This document shows positions 20,213 through 31,092 of a stretch of DNA of 64,000 nucleotides, piece by piece. The first letter of the stretch is position 1, and every line of letters starts with the position of its first letter. The notes under the pieces are model-generated. The model did not search any database, was not told where the DNA came from, and saw only the letters and a list, made by a program, of their open reading frames with translations. Location of the stretch: positions 19,486,001 through 19,550,000 of the forward strand of contig OX621260.1 in assembly GCA_951640165.1 (NCBI GenBank). The letters run 5' to 3'. The position numbers were made by a program, and so were the translations under genes. This DNA comes from Pseudoips prasinana. Taxonomy: Eukaryota > Arthropoda > Insecta > Lepidoptera > Nolidae.

Positions 20213-20498
20213 TCCGTACCCAAAGGGTAAAATAGGACCCTATTACTAAGACTTCGCTGTCTGTCTGTCTGTCTGTCCGTCCATCACCAGGCTATATCTC
20301 ATGAACCGTGATAGTTAGACAGTTGAAATGTTCACAGATTATGTATTTCTAATGCTGTTATAACAACAAATACAAATTAAATTAAATATTTAAGGGGGCT
20401 CCCACACAACAAACGTGAATTTTTTGCTCGTTTTTATAGAGAATGGTACGGAAACCTCCGTACGTGAGTCCGACACGCACTTGGCCGGTTTTATTTTT
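20213..20498 (-). repeat. ACCGG repeat, short form, near full length
   Basis: Plus strand starts GTTCCGTACCCAAAGGGTAA and ends GCACTTGGCCGGTTTT. Confidence 0.75.
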
Positions 20499-20605
20499 GG
20501 CTACTGTCCAGCAGTTTCTTTCAGCTGTTTTATGTTAACACTTCTGATCTTTATTAATACAATTACAATGATTATTATTAACCAGTTACATAAGTTGTAT
20601 AGGTA

Positions 20606-20740
20606 CAGACGCCAGCACATCAAGCTACCCTAATCTGTCAAATTTCCCCAATTGAAAGTGAACCTTATGCTTAAGTGATAAAGTTGAAAATCTATAAAAG
20701 AAATTTGACAGATTGATAGAGCTGGATGTGCTGGTGTATG
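20606..20740. mobile_element. MITE-TA copy 3
   Basis: CAGACGCCAGCACATCAAGC at the left, CTGGTGTATG at the right; TA at 20604-20605 and 20741-20742. About 135 bp. Confidence 0.9.
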
Positions 20741-21216
20741 TACCTATTCTCAAGAGTTCTTTGACCAGCAGTAGATATCTTGCTACAGACAGACTACGTT
20801 TGATGATTGATGATGATGATAATTTGATTTACTCCTGACATTTATCATTGCTATAAGACTTCAAGCGGCATTTGTCAAAATGTCACTTCGTATAGAAATT
20901 TTGCAATCTCTTGTATGATTTAAACGCATAAGCGGTTTTTGTTCACATAGATTTAAAAAAAATACAAATATAATACATAAATGTTTATTGCATCATTACA
21001 CAGATGTTATGCAACAAATTTGTTGGGGTCTCCTTTTAATATATATAAGTTTTAGTATATACCTTTTAGTATATGGATGCCTGTGCAAGAAGACGCTCCT
21101 TCATTCTATAAGTGTGTATTTTAAAATATTATAAAAGAAAATATATAAATATATATATGTTTTACAAATAGTAAGTATATTTTTCGTAACAATAAAAATT
21201 TAAGTTATATATAATA
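20741..21216. other. Unassigned AT-rich stretch
   Basis: Contains TGATGATTGATGATGATGAT near 20797 (possible RTE-type tail remnant) and otherwise nothing recognised. Confidence 0.4.
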
Positions 21217-23487
21217 CTAGCTGGTGCCCGCGACTTCGTCCGCGACAATTTTGAATGATTACCAATGTAACTACTTACTTCTATCTTAATCTAAAAAAAA
21301 TACTTTTAAAAGAAATAAGCAATATAAATTTAAGAAAACCTAACCTATAAATAACCTAGTTAAGAAATAAACTAAAGACTACTTTGCTACTGTTATTTAA
21401 AAAAAAGACCCGATATCATAAACCCAAAAATATCAAAGAATTCATATCAATTGTCCTGAAGTAAAGTCAGTAAGTCAAATAAAGTAATATAATAATCAAC
21501 GATGCATTAATCACCAAGGTAACTCCCATTAGCTTAGGTTGCGACCACGGCATTGATAGGTCTAATATCACATTTTGTGAACGAAACCATAGCGCGATCT
21601 AAAACGATGATTACACCATCTACTAACAAAAATATAACCTTGTAAAGCGGTAAAATTAAGATGTGGGCATATATTTTGGGTGAGATTTAGGCGATCATCC
21701 TTTGATTCAGTTTTGGAATACCTTTTACTTCAAGCATTTATTTATTTTAACCGATATGTCAAATGAGTTCTGCAATCTGAAACGATATAAAAGCCATCGA
21801 GTTACAAAATTGTGAACTTGTAGATCAGTAAAATTAATATGATATTTTTTGGGTGCGATCATCTCGACACGAACAATTTATACTACGCTAACTCGAATTT
21901 TGGGTCAATGACTTTTTTATCCCAATTTTATTAAATTGACTTTTTTTAATATGTTATGAAAAATACCAAAAAAAAAGAAGTTACAAATCTTATAAAACGC
22001 TAAATCTTTACTTAGACGACAACAAACACAACATTTTAAGCAATAAGAAACGAATTTCTCTATAATTTAAGTTATCGTACATTTTTGGTGTTGACCTATT
22101 GAGTATCAGTTATGGATTACCTTTTTTAACAACAAATTATTCCCTTGATTGCTTTATTTTTAACTGAAATACCAATTTACATGCTTATAACTCCAAAAAA
22201 AAACAGTTTTTCATACAAACTTACATCCCCTATTTTAGTCGTCTTTAGGGGTGGAATTTCCAAAAGTCCTGATGATAGGTTTATTTATAATGTTTAAATG
22301 AAAGGCGAAATACTAATTTTCATGCGTTTACCTTAAAAAATGTCACATTTTTCATACAAACTTCCATCCCCTATTTGTCACCCTAAAGGGCTGCAATACC
22401 CAAAAATCCTGAAATACATATTTTTAAATGAAAGGTCAAATACCAATTTTCATGAGTTTACCTTAAAAAATGTCACATTTTTCATACAAACATCTCCTAT
22501 TTGTCACCCTACGTGGTAGAATTCTCGGAAATCCTGAAACACATACTTTTAATTTTTAACTGTAATGTTAAATACCAATTTTCATGCGTTTAACTTAAAA
22601 CTTGTTGGCACTTTTTTCGTATAAACTTTCATCCCCAATTTTACGCCCTTGGGAATATTCAAAAATCCTGAAATATATATTTTAAATTTTAACTGCAAGT
22701 CTATATACTAAAGCCTTTAACATCAAAATTAAGCACTTTCATAAAATATTTCATCCCTTATTTTAGTCCCTTAGGGGTGGTATTTTCAAAAACCCTTCTT
22801 CAGTGGATGCCTACGTCATAAAAGGTAACTACTGCCAAAATTCAAGTCCTAACTGCTGCCGTTTAGACTGTGCGTTGATATGTCAGTCAGGCAGTATAAA
22901 ATTATATCCCCTATTTTCCGCCCTTGGGGGTGTAATTTCCAAAAATCCTAAAATAAATGCTATATATTTTTAACAGAAAGGCCAAATACTCATTTTCATG
23001 CGTTTAACTTCAAAAATACCGCATTTTTCATACAAACTCACATCCCCTATTTTATGACTTTCGGGGTGGAATTTTCAAAAATCCTGTAATATATATTTTT
23101 CATTTTTAACTAAAAAGCCAAATGCTAATTTTCATGCGGTTAACTTAAAAATTGGGACATTTTTCGTACAAACTTACATCCCCTATTTTTTGCCCTTGGG
23201 GTGAAATTTCCAAAAATCCTGAAACATATATTTTTTATTTTTAACTGCGAGGCCAAATACCAACTTTCATGCCTCTAACTTCAAAAACGGCAAAGTTTCA
23301 TACTAACTTCGCACCCCCATTTTACCCCCTTAGGGGGTGAATTTCGAAAAATCCTTCCTTATTCCTTGTCTACATTATAAAGAAAATATCTGTGCAAAAT
23401 TTCAGCTTTCTAGGGCCAAGGGCTTGGGCTGGGCGTTGATGAGTCAGTCAGTCAGTCAGGACTTCTCTTTTTATTTATATAGATAGA
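21217..23487 (-). mobile_element. 2.27-kb Helitron with internal tandem units
   Basis: The minus-strand 5' end is TCTATATAAATAAAAAGAGA (one of two possible TC starts) preceded by A; the 3' end has hairpin CGCGGACGAAGTCGCG then GGGCACCAGCTAG before T. No Rep/helicase frame. The interior (22180-23340) consists of ~100-bp imperfect tandem units. Confidence 0.8.
22180..23340 (-). repeat. ~100-bp imperfect tandem units in the Helitron
   Basis: Around ten units share (plus strand) CATCCCCTATTTT, a GGGGTG-type patch, CCAAAAATCCTGAAA, and TTTTCATGCGTTTAACTT. Divergence between units is high, so amplification is old or units vary within the family. Confidence 0.75.
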
Positions 23488-23499
23488 TAAGTAAGTAAC

Positions 23500-23665
23500 T
23501 CTATAATGTGCACCAAAATATATTATATAACTAAGAGTATCAAGTATCAAGATTGTATATAAAAATGGCGGCCTTATCGTTAGGTGCGATCTCTTCCAGG
23601 CAACCGTTGAATGAACCAGGAGTAAAGAAAATGCATTTGGGTATTTGTTGGCATATTAGCAGAAA
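23500..23665 (-). repeat. LINE 3' UTR fragment
   Basis: ATGGCGGCCTTATCG...GATCTCTTCCAGGCAACCGTTGAATG resembles GGCGGTCTTATTG...AATCTCTTCCAGACAACCGTTGGGTG in the 3' UTR of the LINE at 25941-27554. Confidence 0.55.
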
Positions 23666-24025
23666 GGATTTTTAAGTGAAGTGTACATAATAAAATAAAA
23701 TTGCATCAATAGCAAACACACACGTTGCTTTAAAAGCGCTTGTAAATAGTCAGATAATTAATAATATTGTAGTATTACAAAATTAAATTAAATCTATGAT
23801 AATTCTAGGTATAAATAGATAACAAGATCGTGAATTATATTTGATTATACTGAATTATAATTTAATTTATGATAGTCATGGTATAGTTAAATGGCTAGTT
23901 TCATTCATTTATTGTTAAATGGTTATTTCAGTTTGTACATATTTATAGTTTAAGATATATTTTACTACATCTGAATGGTTCTGTCTATATTGAGGTAAGA
24001 ATTCTATAGTATTATTATTATGACT
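23666..24025. other. Unassigned AT-rich stretch
   Basis: Nothing recognised. Confidence 0.4.
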
Positions 24026-24235
24026 GTGTGTGGTGACGGCCTAGAATATCATCACCCCATCTCATCCCGTGGGGGTCGTAGAAATCGTCCAAAATAATAC
24101 CTACTAGAAACGGACAGCAGTGTTTTTCTGTGAACTATGACCATCAAACTGCGATCGCCAACCCGTCTGCCAAATATTTCCGATTATGGCAAATAGCCCA
24201 TTCTTTGGGGAGGCTTTTGTCCAGTATCCGCCCCA
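24026..24235 (+). repeat. RTE-tailed repeat, nearly complete
   Basis: GTGTGGTGACGGCCTAGAAT, CCCCATCTCATCCCG, AACTATGACCATCAAACTGC, GCCAACCCGTCTGCC, TTTGGGGAGGCTTTTGTCCAG. Lacks the last bases and (GAT)n tail. Confidence 0.7.
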
Positions 24236-24369
24236 CTGAGAAGACCCAACGAAACAAACACAGCGGGTTCATCTACTACCGGTTTCGACACAGCCTAGTT
24301 GAGACGGTCCGGCGAAACATACTCAAGCGGGCATGTACATATTTCCGAATTTTTGTTACTGTTTAGAGC
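24236..24369. other. Unassigned short stretch
   Basis: Higher-GC sequence with a 78-aa frame that starts in the repeat to its left; no domain recognised. Confidence 0.3.
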
Positions 24370-24490
24370 CATGAAAGGTGAAAAATAACTCTTTAATTGA
24401 CTCCCAGAATTCGGGCTGATACTGAGAAATTTTTTGGCCTTACCCGGGATTTGAACCCAGGCCTCCGTTATCTGTGGTTGGACACTAAAG
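24370..24490 (-). repeat. SINE-B, head part
   Basis: ACTCCCAGAATTCGGGCTGA, CGGGATTTGAACCCAGG (B box, reversed) and GACACTAAAGGCAGTC mark a SINE-B head region in reverse. Confidence 0.55.
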
Positions 24491-24956
24491 GCAGTCATGC
24501 TATATCAATTACAACTAATGATCTAAATAGGTTAAATACTTTTATAATTATCACAATATTGCAAGGTTAATTAAATCTGAGCAATTATCTCGCTATGTCC
24601 GGCTGACATTTTGTTTTATCGCTCATAATTTATGCGCATAGCAATAAAAAGGTTTCAAAGAAAAAAACTGGCTTGTTGCGAGTGAGGCCTTGCACTAATA
24701 GGGTTTTGTTCATGAGATACTGGTAACATATTACCGCTAAGAAAACAGTTTAGGTAATACTCACTACTTAAACAACAAAAAATACGTCTTTACGTCGTGG
24801 GTAATGAACATTACGCATAATAAAAAATGATTTTAGTCGTTCGGTATCCATCTTTGGTAATACTCAATACTTATACTATAGTTTTAGTACACAGTATTTG
24901 AAACGAAATATTTAATGTTATGTCTTTGCGTTGAGTCTAATGAACATAATGTTTTA
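24491..24956. other. Unassigned stretch
   Basis: AT-rich, two loosely similar TCTTTACGTCGTGGGTAATGA/TCTTTGCGTTGAGTCTAATGA blocks at ~24786 and ~24922; no gene. Confidence 0.4.
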
Positions 24957-25030
24957 CTACCTGTGCCCCGCGGTTTTACCCGCGTTAAACTTTATAAATT
25001 ACAATCTACACTACACACAAACTTTCGCCT
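24957..25030 (-). mobile_element. Hel fragment, inverted partner
   Basis: CTGTGCCCCGCGGTTTTACCCGCG is the reversed Helitron 3' end. The fragment is joined at its 5' side to a plus-strand copy. Confidence 0.75.
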
Positions 25031-25204
25031 TTATATTATAAAGACGAAAGTTTGTGAGTGTGTGACTGTGTATGTACTTCTTCACGTCTAAACGGCTGGA
25101 GCGATTTTAATAAAATTGGGTATGGTGTGAGCCGACACCCTGGATTAACACATAGATTGTAATTTATAATGTTTAACGCGGGTATAACCGCGGAGCACAG
25201 CTAG
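25031..25204 (+). mobile_element. Hel copy, joined head-to-head
   Basis: Starts TATTATAAAGACGAAAGTTT and ends TATAACCGCGGAGCACAGCTAG. With the fragment to its left it makes a quasi-palindrome at 25016-25056. Confidence 0.8.
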
Positions 25205-25865
25205 TAGTCTATATTTCTATAAATAGATGATAGTGGCTCATCACCAGCTTAATATAATAGAAGTCTTTCTCCAGCTTCCTCAGTTGGAGAAAGGCTTCTC
25301 CAAAAGATGTTCACAATGAAGTTGTGTCCATAATTTGGAGGATATGCCATAATCGCCATCTTTTTATCATTTTCAACCCTTGCGAATATCTATAATCATT
25401 CAATAACTTCAAATTAAACAGAATCACAAGAGATCAGTGGAAAAGGCCTACCGGGGAAAGGGGCCTCAAAGGTGGCGTGGCAACGTGCGCATAATATGAC
25501 GATTACAACTCTTTCAACTTTTTGAATCGTTATATCTAAAAAACGGTGGCTCTTAGGATAAAAAGTATTAATACTTTTTTTATAGATAATTATCTAATCT
25601 ACAATTTCGTCTCAGCTAATTTTATAATAAAACTTAGCGTTTTGCTGAAAATCGTGAAAAACCAATTTTTGTGACCTTTGACCCCGAGTATTTTTTTTTC
25701 CACGTACCCGATCTATGAGGACTTTTCACATTTCCTTTATAATAGTGTAATGAACGATCCTACCGATTTTCAGTCTAATGGGAATTATTGTAACCTTACC
25801 CCTATATTTTAGTCTAATTTGACCGGACTACTATGCCTTCAGCTACTCAGCAAAGTATAAATCAT
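25205..25865. other. Unassigned stretch with small repeats
   Basis: A hairpin (CTTTCTCCAGC/TTGGAGAAAGGCTTC) lies near 25263-25301, next to GATATGCCATAATCGCC, a scrap of the RTE-tailed repeat. No gene. Confidence 0.4.
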
Positions 25866-25940
25866 CAATCATCATCATCATCATATCAGCCGAAAGACGT
25901 TCACTGCTGGACAAAGGCCTCCCCCAAAGATCTCCACAAT
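25866..25940 (-). repeat. RTE-type 3' end scrap
   Basis: (ATC)n then ATATCAGCCGAAAGACGTTC, ACTGCTGGACAAAGGCCTCC. It ends where the LINE tail begins at 25940, so the LINE probably inserted here. Confidence 0.7.
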
Positions 25941-26309
25941 AGATAGATAGATAGATAGAGTACACTTTATTGCACCAAAAGAAACAATACATGACTTAAA
26001 AATAAGCAAATACAGGTACAATCGGCGGTCTTATTGCTTTGTAGCAATCTCTTCCAGACAACCGTTGGGTGGACAAGGAAAACAGTAAGTTAGAAAAGGC
26101 AGTAGCTGTAAGTGTACTGTCAAGTATTCAAAGTTATGTACTTATATACAATTTACATAAACATACTTATATTTTAAATACTAATAATACTATACTATAA
26201 TAATATACTATACATACAAAATATTATACATCTATTCAATTAAGGAGTTTTGAAAAAGGAGGTTACAAAAAGCAGTTAAGAGATAAAAAACATAAATTAT
26301 GAAGATGAT
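25941..26309 (-). repeat. 3' UTR and tail of the 26310-27554 LINE
   Basis: On the minus strand the 3' UTR runs to CAATAAAGTGTACTCTATC and then a (TATC)n tail (25938-25960). A microsatellite tail instead of poly(A) is usual for CR1-group LINEs. The GGTTGTCTGGAAGAGATTGC block recurs at 23500-23665. Confidence 0.7.
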
Positions 26310-27554
26310 TTAAAGCGATAAAAAGTGTTTTTTTAAAGAAATTTTGAATGAGGTCAGAGTTTGTGCACGTCTTATTTCTACAGGAAGTAAATTCCATAGC
26401 CGAGCTGCTTGGACAGAAAAAGATTTATCATAAAAATCTGTAGAGTGCACTGGAATATGTAGTTTTAAGTTCTCTGATGATCTCAAAGACCTAGAATGTG
26501 TATCACAAACGAATTCAAACCGTTGCTTAAGGTAAATAGGAGCTGTTGGATTAAACAAAATATTGTAAAGGAGACAAAGTATGTGAGTATTACGGCGAAG
26601 TCGGATTGGTAACCACTCGAGTTTTTTACGAAATTCGGTGACGTGATCGTATTTGCGGAGTCCAAATACGAATCTAATACAGAAATTTTGGAGGCGCTCG
26701 AGTTTATCAAGTTTGTCCTCTGTAAGGTCAAGATAACTGGCAGCAGCATAGTCAAGGATGGGAAAAAGAAGAGATTGAGCTAGTGCAATTTTAGTGGCGG
26801 TTGGAAGGAAATTACGCATTCTTCGCAAGGAACCTGCTGCCGCATATAATTTGCGACTAGTTTGCTCGAGCTGTGGACCCCATGAAAAAGTTTTGTCGAA
26901 GTAAACCCCCAGATTTCTTACATTATCACTAAAAGGTATTAAAGTATTGTTAAAGATAATCTGGGGGATCTGTGACCAGTCGACCTTGGATATCATGCGT
27001 GAACTACCAATCACAATAACCTGGGTTTTAATGGGGTTCACCGTAAGACCATGTTCCGCACTCCATAGACTTATCCGGCCTAAGTCATTATTGATGATAC
27101 TTATTGCTTCACTAAGTCGTTCTACAGATGCCTGAGTATAAATTTGTAGAGCGTAAAGGTGGTAGGAAGAAGTTAAATTAAAGGAAATACAATTTATAAA
27201 TATCGTGAACAGTAATGGAGATAAAACGCCACCCTGTGGCACGCCTGCACTAGTATAGCACCAAGAAGAATAAGACTCTTCGATGCGAATACGTTGCCGA
27301 CGACCAAACAGGTAACTACGAAACCAATCAATTGCCGTTGGAGATATGTTAAGAGAGCGTAGTATGCCAAGCAGAATGTCAAAGTCCACGGTGTTGAATG
27401 CGTTGCTAAAATCTAGCAGCGCAAGCACCGTCAACTTTCCACACTCCATGCCCAGTCGTATATCATCCGTAATATTGACCAAGGCTGTGGTTGTACTGTG
27501 GCCGGGACGGAACCCGGAATATTGCCGGTCTTGCGAATAGCGCAAGACCGGCAA
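26310..27554 (-). pseudogene. CR1/Jockey-type non-LTR reverse transcriptase, 5'-truncated, catalytic box deleted
   Basis: A 414-codon open frame. It should copy LINE RNA into DNA at a nicked target. Visible blocks: SGFRPGHSTTTAL (residues 13-25), motif A LLDFSNAFNTVD (~46-57), GVPQGGVLSPLLF (~104-116), thumb-like KLEWLPIRLRRNTHILC, and the usual C-terminal LWNLLPVEIRRAQTLTSFK. The endonuclease and N-terminal RT part are absent; full ORF2 proteins are ~900 aa or more. The region that should read YADD-L is YALQIY (A135, L136), so both catalytic Asp residues are missing by a clean 6-base deletion at 27149/27150. The start at 27554 is arbitrary, because homology begins near residue 10 and the first codons lie in a fold-back (27522-27554). 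CR1 versus Jockey cannot be decided here. Confidence 0.85.
27522..27554. repeat. Fold-back at the 5' truncation point of the LINE
   Basis: TTGCCGGTCTTGCG (27522-27535), loop AATAG, and exact reverse complement 27541-27554. It marks the junction between LINE and older flank. Confidence 0.9.
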
Positions 27555-27564
27555 AGTATAAATA

Positions 27565-27912
27565 TATAAATTTAATTTCCTTCTGTTCGAATTTCAACGG
27601 TGAGTCTCGATGGAGACCGACCATTAACGCGGGACGTATTATAGCGCACAGGTGTGTGCGCAAACACATGGGAATTTTTTATTCCATTACTCTCATTATC
27701 CGAATGAACGACTAGTGACATGACCGTAAAGGGGGTAAGGTACAGGATGTGTCCTCCGAGGCACGAGGGTATAATACCGCCTACTTCCAGACTTAGAGCT
27801 GCTACTGTGAAATTTTATTAACAGAAAAATCTTACATTCACTTTACGGCCCGACCCAGGATTTGAGCCCAGGACCAGGCGGTTCAACCCGCTACCACTAG
27901 ACCAACGAAGCA
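27565..27912 (-). repeat. SINE-B copy, full length
   Basis: Right end has the reversed head (AACCCGCTACCACTAGACCAACGAAG) and B box (CCAGGATTTGAGCCC). Body has TCCTCCGAGGCACGAGGGTA; left end TCTCGATGGAGACCGACC. Confidence 0.75.
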
Positions 27913-28105
27913 GGTAAATGCAGCGTTAATTTATTTAACAATTATGATTCAAACGTAAAATGAAAATGTAGACATTACTTGATTCTCGATAGTAATGCAA
28001 ATGTCATGCGTTCAATAATAAATCAAACCTACAATTAAAATGTCAATATAATAACAGTGCGAAGGACAACATAGGCAATGTGCATAGTAGGTAACATAAT
28101 ATACA
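27913..28105. other. Unassigned short stretch
   Basis: Nothing recognised. Confidence 0.4.
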
Positions 28106-28107
28106 AT

Positions 28108-28262
28108 TATAAATGCCTCATTGGTTTAGCAGTAGCGAGTTCAACCACAAATAATGAGATGGATTCGAATCCCGGATCGAGCCATAAAGTGATTCTGGTA
28201 TCTTTCTGTAAAGAAAAAAATCTCAGCGTCTCATAGATCGCGTAAACTCATAGAACTATGTT
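28108..28262 (+). repeat. SINE-B, head half, degraded
   Basis: CATTGGTTTAGCAGTAGCGAG, GGATTCGAATCCCGGATCG, TTTCTGTAAAGAAAAAAATC and CTCAGCGTCTCA. Confidence 0.6.
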
Positions 28263-28475
28263 ATTATACAATTCACAATAGACATAACAAAAACATTAAA
28301 ATAGAATAAATAAATAACGTATCATTATCTTTTTATTATTATTATTATATAATTATCATTTTATTAGGTCAATTACTCTCTCAATTCAGTGTTTCTGGAT
28401 TGGACATCGTAACGGCCAGCAATAATTTTTGTTGGAGCTACCTCGTAGTCGGTGAAATAGTGACACAGTCCTTTT
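28263..28475. other. Unassigned AT-rich stretch
   Basis: Nothing recognised. Confidence 0.4.
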
Positions 28476-28479
28476 ACGC

Positions 28480-28782
28480 ATTATTTATTTATTTATTTAT
28501 TCTTGGAAGACCAACAGCTATATAATGGTAACAAAGATAATAATATAATAAGCGACAAGAAGCCAATAACAGGTCTTCGCTAACAGGCAATATTTTAAGT
28601 TAGTTATGAACTAGTGTGAACATTCTTGCAAGGAAAGAAAAAAAAGAAACAAAAAAACAAAACAAATTAATACTTAATAACAACAAATATGGGCCTTAAT
28701 AACTTCAAATATTTTGAAAAAAAAAAGATTGACTAAGTAACCGTCGTACTGCCTCTGGTCTAGCAATAAATAATTATAATAT
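28480..28782 (-). repeat. LINE 3' end with (AATA)n tail
   Basis: TTATTTATTTATTTATTCTTGGAAGACCAACAGC matches the start of the LINE end at 34510 (TTGTTTGGAAAACCAACAG) and 63830 (GTTGGTCTTCC reversed). Only 3' UTR-like sequence; no frame. Confidence 0.45.
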
Positions 28783-28998
28783 GTCGGGACAATGTCACTC
28801 AAGTCACCCTAGCCCCAAACTAAGCAAAGCTTGTACTATGGGTACCAGACGACGATATACATACTTATATTCATAGAAAACATCCATGACTCAGAAAAAA
28901 ATATTCGTGCTCATCACACAAATATTTGCACTTACCGGGATTCGAACCCAGGACCACCAGCTTCGTAGGCAGGAGCACTACCAACTAGGCTACTAGGT
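28783..28998 (-). repeat. SINE-C copy
   Basis: Plus strand: CCCCAAACTAAGCAAAGCTTG, GGGATTCGAACCCAGGACC, GGCAGGAGCACTACCAACTAGG. Confidence 0.8.
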
Positions 28999-29040
28999 AA
29001 TATGTCAAACTTACGCATTATAGCGTAAAAATCATACACC

Positions 29041-29243
29041 CTTGCCCTGTAAAGCCCTCAGGTCTCTATCTGACCTTTTTCTGGTCGTATCACTAGACGT
29101 CCCATCGGATCATGTGAGTGATGAAATAGAAAGGAGCCTCTGTGTTTGCGCATACACTTGGGCACTATAATATGTCTAGTGCAGATCAGACAATGAGACA
29201 GGACGCCGCATCCAAAATTCGACCAGAAGGACATTATCATTAA
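29041..29243 (+). repeat. SINE-B, 3' part
   Basis: CTGTAAAGCCCTCAGGTC, GATCATGTGAGTGATGAAAT, TGTGTTTGCGCATACAC, TCGACCAGAAGGACATTATC. Confidence 0.65.
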
Positions 29244-29249
29244 CATGAT

Positions 29250-29512
29250 GGGCCGGTTGGCGTTATTGGTTGACACTTGCCTTTCACGCCGCAGGTAGTG
29301 GGTTCCATTCCCACCAGGACAGATATTTTAGTGCATCAACATGACTGTTTGTCCTGATTCTGGATGTAATTCATCTATATATGTAAGTATGTATTTACAA
29401 AAGAAAAGTGATATATGTAGTATATCAGTTATCTGGTTTCCATAGTACAAGCTCTGATTAGTTTGGGATTAGATTGTTGTTGATATTATTATTATTAGGC
29501 AGGATTATAATA
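29250..29512 (+). repeat. SINE-A copy
   Basis: GGGCCGGTTGGCGTTATTGG head, GGGTTCCATTCCCACC B box (altered), (TATT)n tail. It directly follows the SINE-B fragment. Confidence 0.8.
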
Positions 29513-29749
29513 TATAGTAGACCTAACAATAGTTATACTGTGTAATACCAATTTATCATTTTATTAATTATCTTTTTGTTTGTTCAAGTTTAATTGTTTT
29601 TATATTTATTATCCTGTATTATTTTAAGTCAAAGTATGTAGTTGTAGTTAGTTTGTAACTTAAACTAAGTGCATATTTCGCCAACAAACTGTGTAATGCA
29701 GCTTAACGAATACTTATAAAGTTTAATATGTATTCTTTATTTTTGTAAT
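29513..29749. other. Unassigned AT-rich stretch
   Basis: Possibly an old LINE 3' UTR, but no diagnostic block. Confidence 0.3.
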
Positions 29750-30028
29750 AATAATAATATCCTGGGGCATTATTCACATTCACGGCCATCTGATCCCAAT
29801 CTAAGCTGAGCTTGTACTATGGAAACCAGATAACTGATATACCTACTACATACATTTATTTTCTTTTGTAAATACATACCTACTTATATAGATAATTACA
29901 CCCAGACTCAGGACAAACAGACATGTTCATGCACACAAATATCTATCCTGGGTGGGAATCGAATCCATGACCTCTGACGCGGCGTGAAAAGCAAGCATTT
30001 GCAAACCACGCCAACAGGCCGTTGAATA
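29750..30028 (-). repeat. SINE-A copy, full length
   Basis: AATAATATCCTGGGGCATTATTCAC at left; GGGAATCGAATCCATGACC and CACGCCAACAGGCCGTTG at right. Confidence 0.85.
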
Positions 30029-30488
30029 ATAAAATATATATAGAAAATATAGAAAACTCACAATGAAAATGAGACCTAATTTACCTAGTTTGCAATAACT
30101 TACCTATGAGGCAATTGGCACAAAAGTTACCAAATGCGAATGGCTACACATAGATGGAAGCCACATTTATCTTCGTCAAAGTGTAACATATTGTGTGCGC
30201 GGCTAATGACACCGTTGGGCTCGCCTTGAGGGGACCTCCGCGCCGTGACCTCACCATAATGGAGAGGAAAATCTGAGCTTCCGGACAGCGGGTACTTTGT
30301 ATAACGACCTAGTAATGTGGTCAGACATTTAGTTTATGTTTACTGAGACTATCAACAACTAATTAATATTGTTTGAGAATCTTTTAGACTATGCGGGCAT
30401 AGTCTAAAAAATACTATGGTAAATATTTCTGTGTCGGGGGTACTTTACAAATATTAAACTGACGGACACAAAGTACATCGTATAAGTA
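30029..30488. other. Unassigned stretch with a fold-back
   Basis: A GC-richer patch (30195-30300) has no sustained frame. A perfect 13-bp-arm fold-back with a 2-base loop lies at 30382-30409 (TTTTAGACTATGC and its complement). Confidence 0.4.
30382..30409. repeat. Fold-back palindrome, 13-bp arms
   Basis: Arms 30382-30394 and 30397-30409 are exact reverse complements around GG. Confidence 0.9.
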
Positions 30489-30489
30489 A

Positions 30490-30660
30490 TGCATCATCAT
30501 CATCATCATCATATCAGTCGAAAGACGTCCACTGCTGGACAAAGGCCTCCCCCAAAGATCTCGACAATTGCCGGAAGACGCAGCGTGGGTAGGCCTTCAA
30601 GATGGACCGATGATCTTGTGCGGTTCGCTGGAACCTGCTGGATGCGAATACCGCAAGTAA
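30490..30660. pseudogene. RTE-type LINE C-terminus in inverted pieces
   Basis: The left piece (30490-30570, minus strand) encodes GEAFVQQWTSFD plus the (GAT)n tail. The right piece (30572-30650, plus strand) encodes RRSVGRPSRWTDDLVRFAGT. Both come from the same ~40-residue C-terminal block of RTE ORF2 but point in opposite directions. Confidence 0.65.
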
Positions 30661-30704
30661 TACATAATAAGTAATATTATAAATTTGGAAGTTTGTGAGT
30701 ATGG

Positions 30705-30865
30705 ATAAATAGAACATGTAACTTAATTGACGCACATCCTGAAAATATGGGGGAAGGGTCAGCAACACTTGTTTTCTGTCGTTAAGCCATGTCAGAGGCC
30801 TACTGGGCGGCTTGAACAACTCTGACGCTAAGGTAATCACTGCCCATACGATAAGTATGTAAGTA
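30705..30865 (+). repeat. Mosaic ending in a SINE-5S tail
   Basis: 30708-30750 (ACATGTAACTTAATTGACGC, ACATCCTGAAAAT) recurs at 56885-56925. Then GGGTCAGCAACACTTGTTT (from the CACCTGATGG repeat, reversed), then SINE-5S from CGTTAAGCCATGTCAGAGGC to CGATAAGTATGTAAGTA. The 5S-like promoter is missing. Confidence 0.6.
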
Positions 30866-31092
30866 TCACAAAACCCACGGTGTACTTAATATTGGTCTTG
30901 TTATTTATATTATGATATTTCTCTGAATTTTAATAATTTCCGGGGCTTTTTAATCACACAACAGTAAATTAACCGTTGGGATTCATTAATTAGCATTCAT
31001 GTTGTAAATAATTGTGTGATTAAATGTCTGATTGGGAGACATAACGGCAATATAATAAAATGATTAAACCAAATTGTTCTTGGAAATGATAA
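30866..31092. other. Unassigned AT-rich stretch
   Basis: Nothing recognised. Confidence 0.4.

Noticed and set aside
22180..23340. CRISPR-like array
   Set aside because: Units are ~100 bp, diverged, without constant short repeats and unique spacers, and lie inside a eukaryotic Helitron.
26947..27540. Plus-strand frames of 62-64 aa opposite the LINE
   Set aside because: Antisense shadows of the reverse transcriptase frame.
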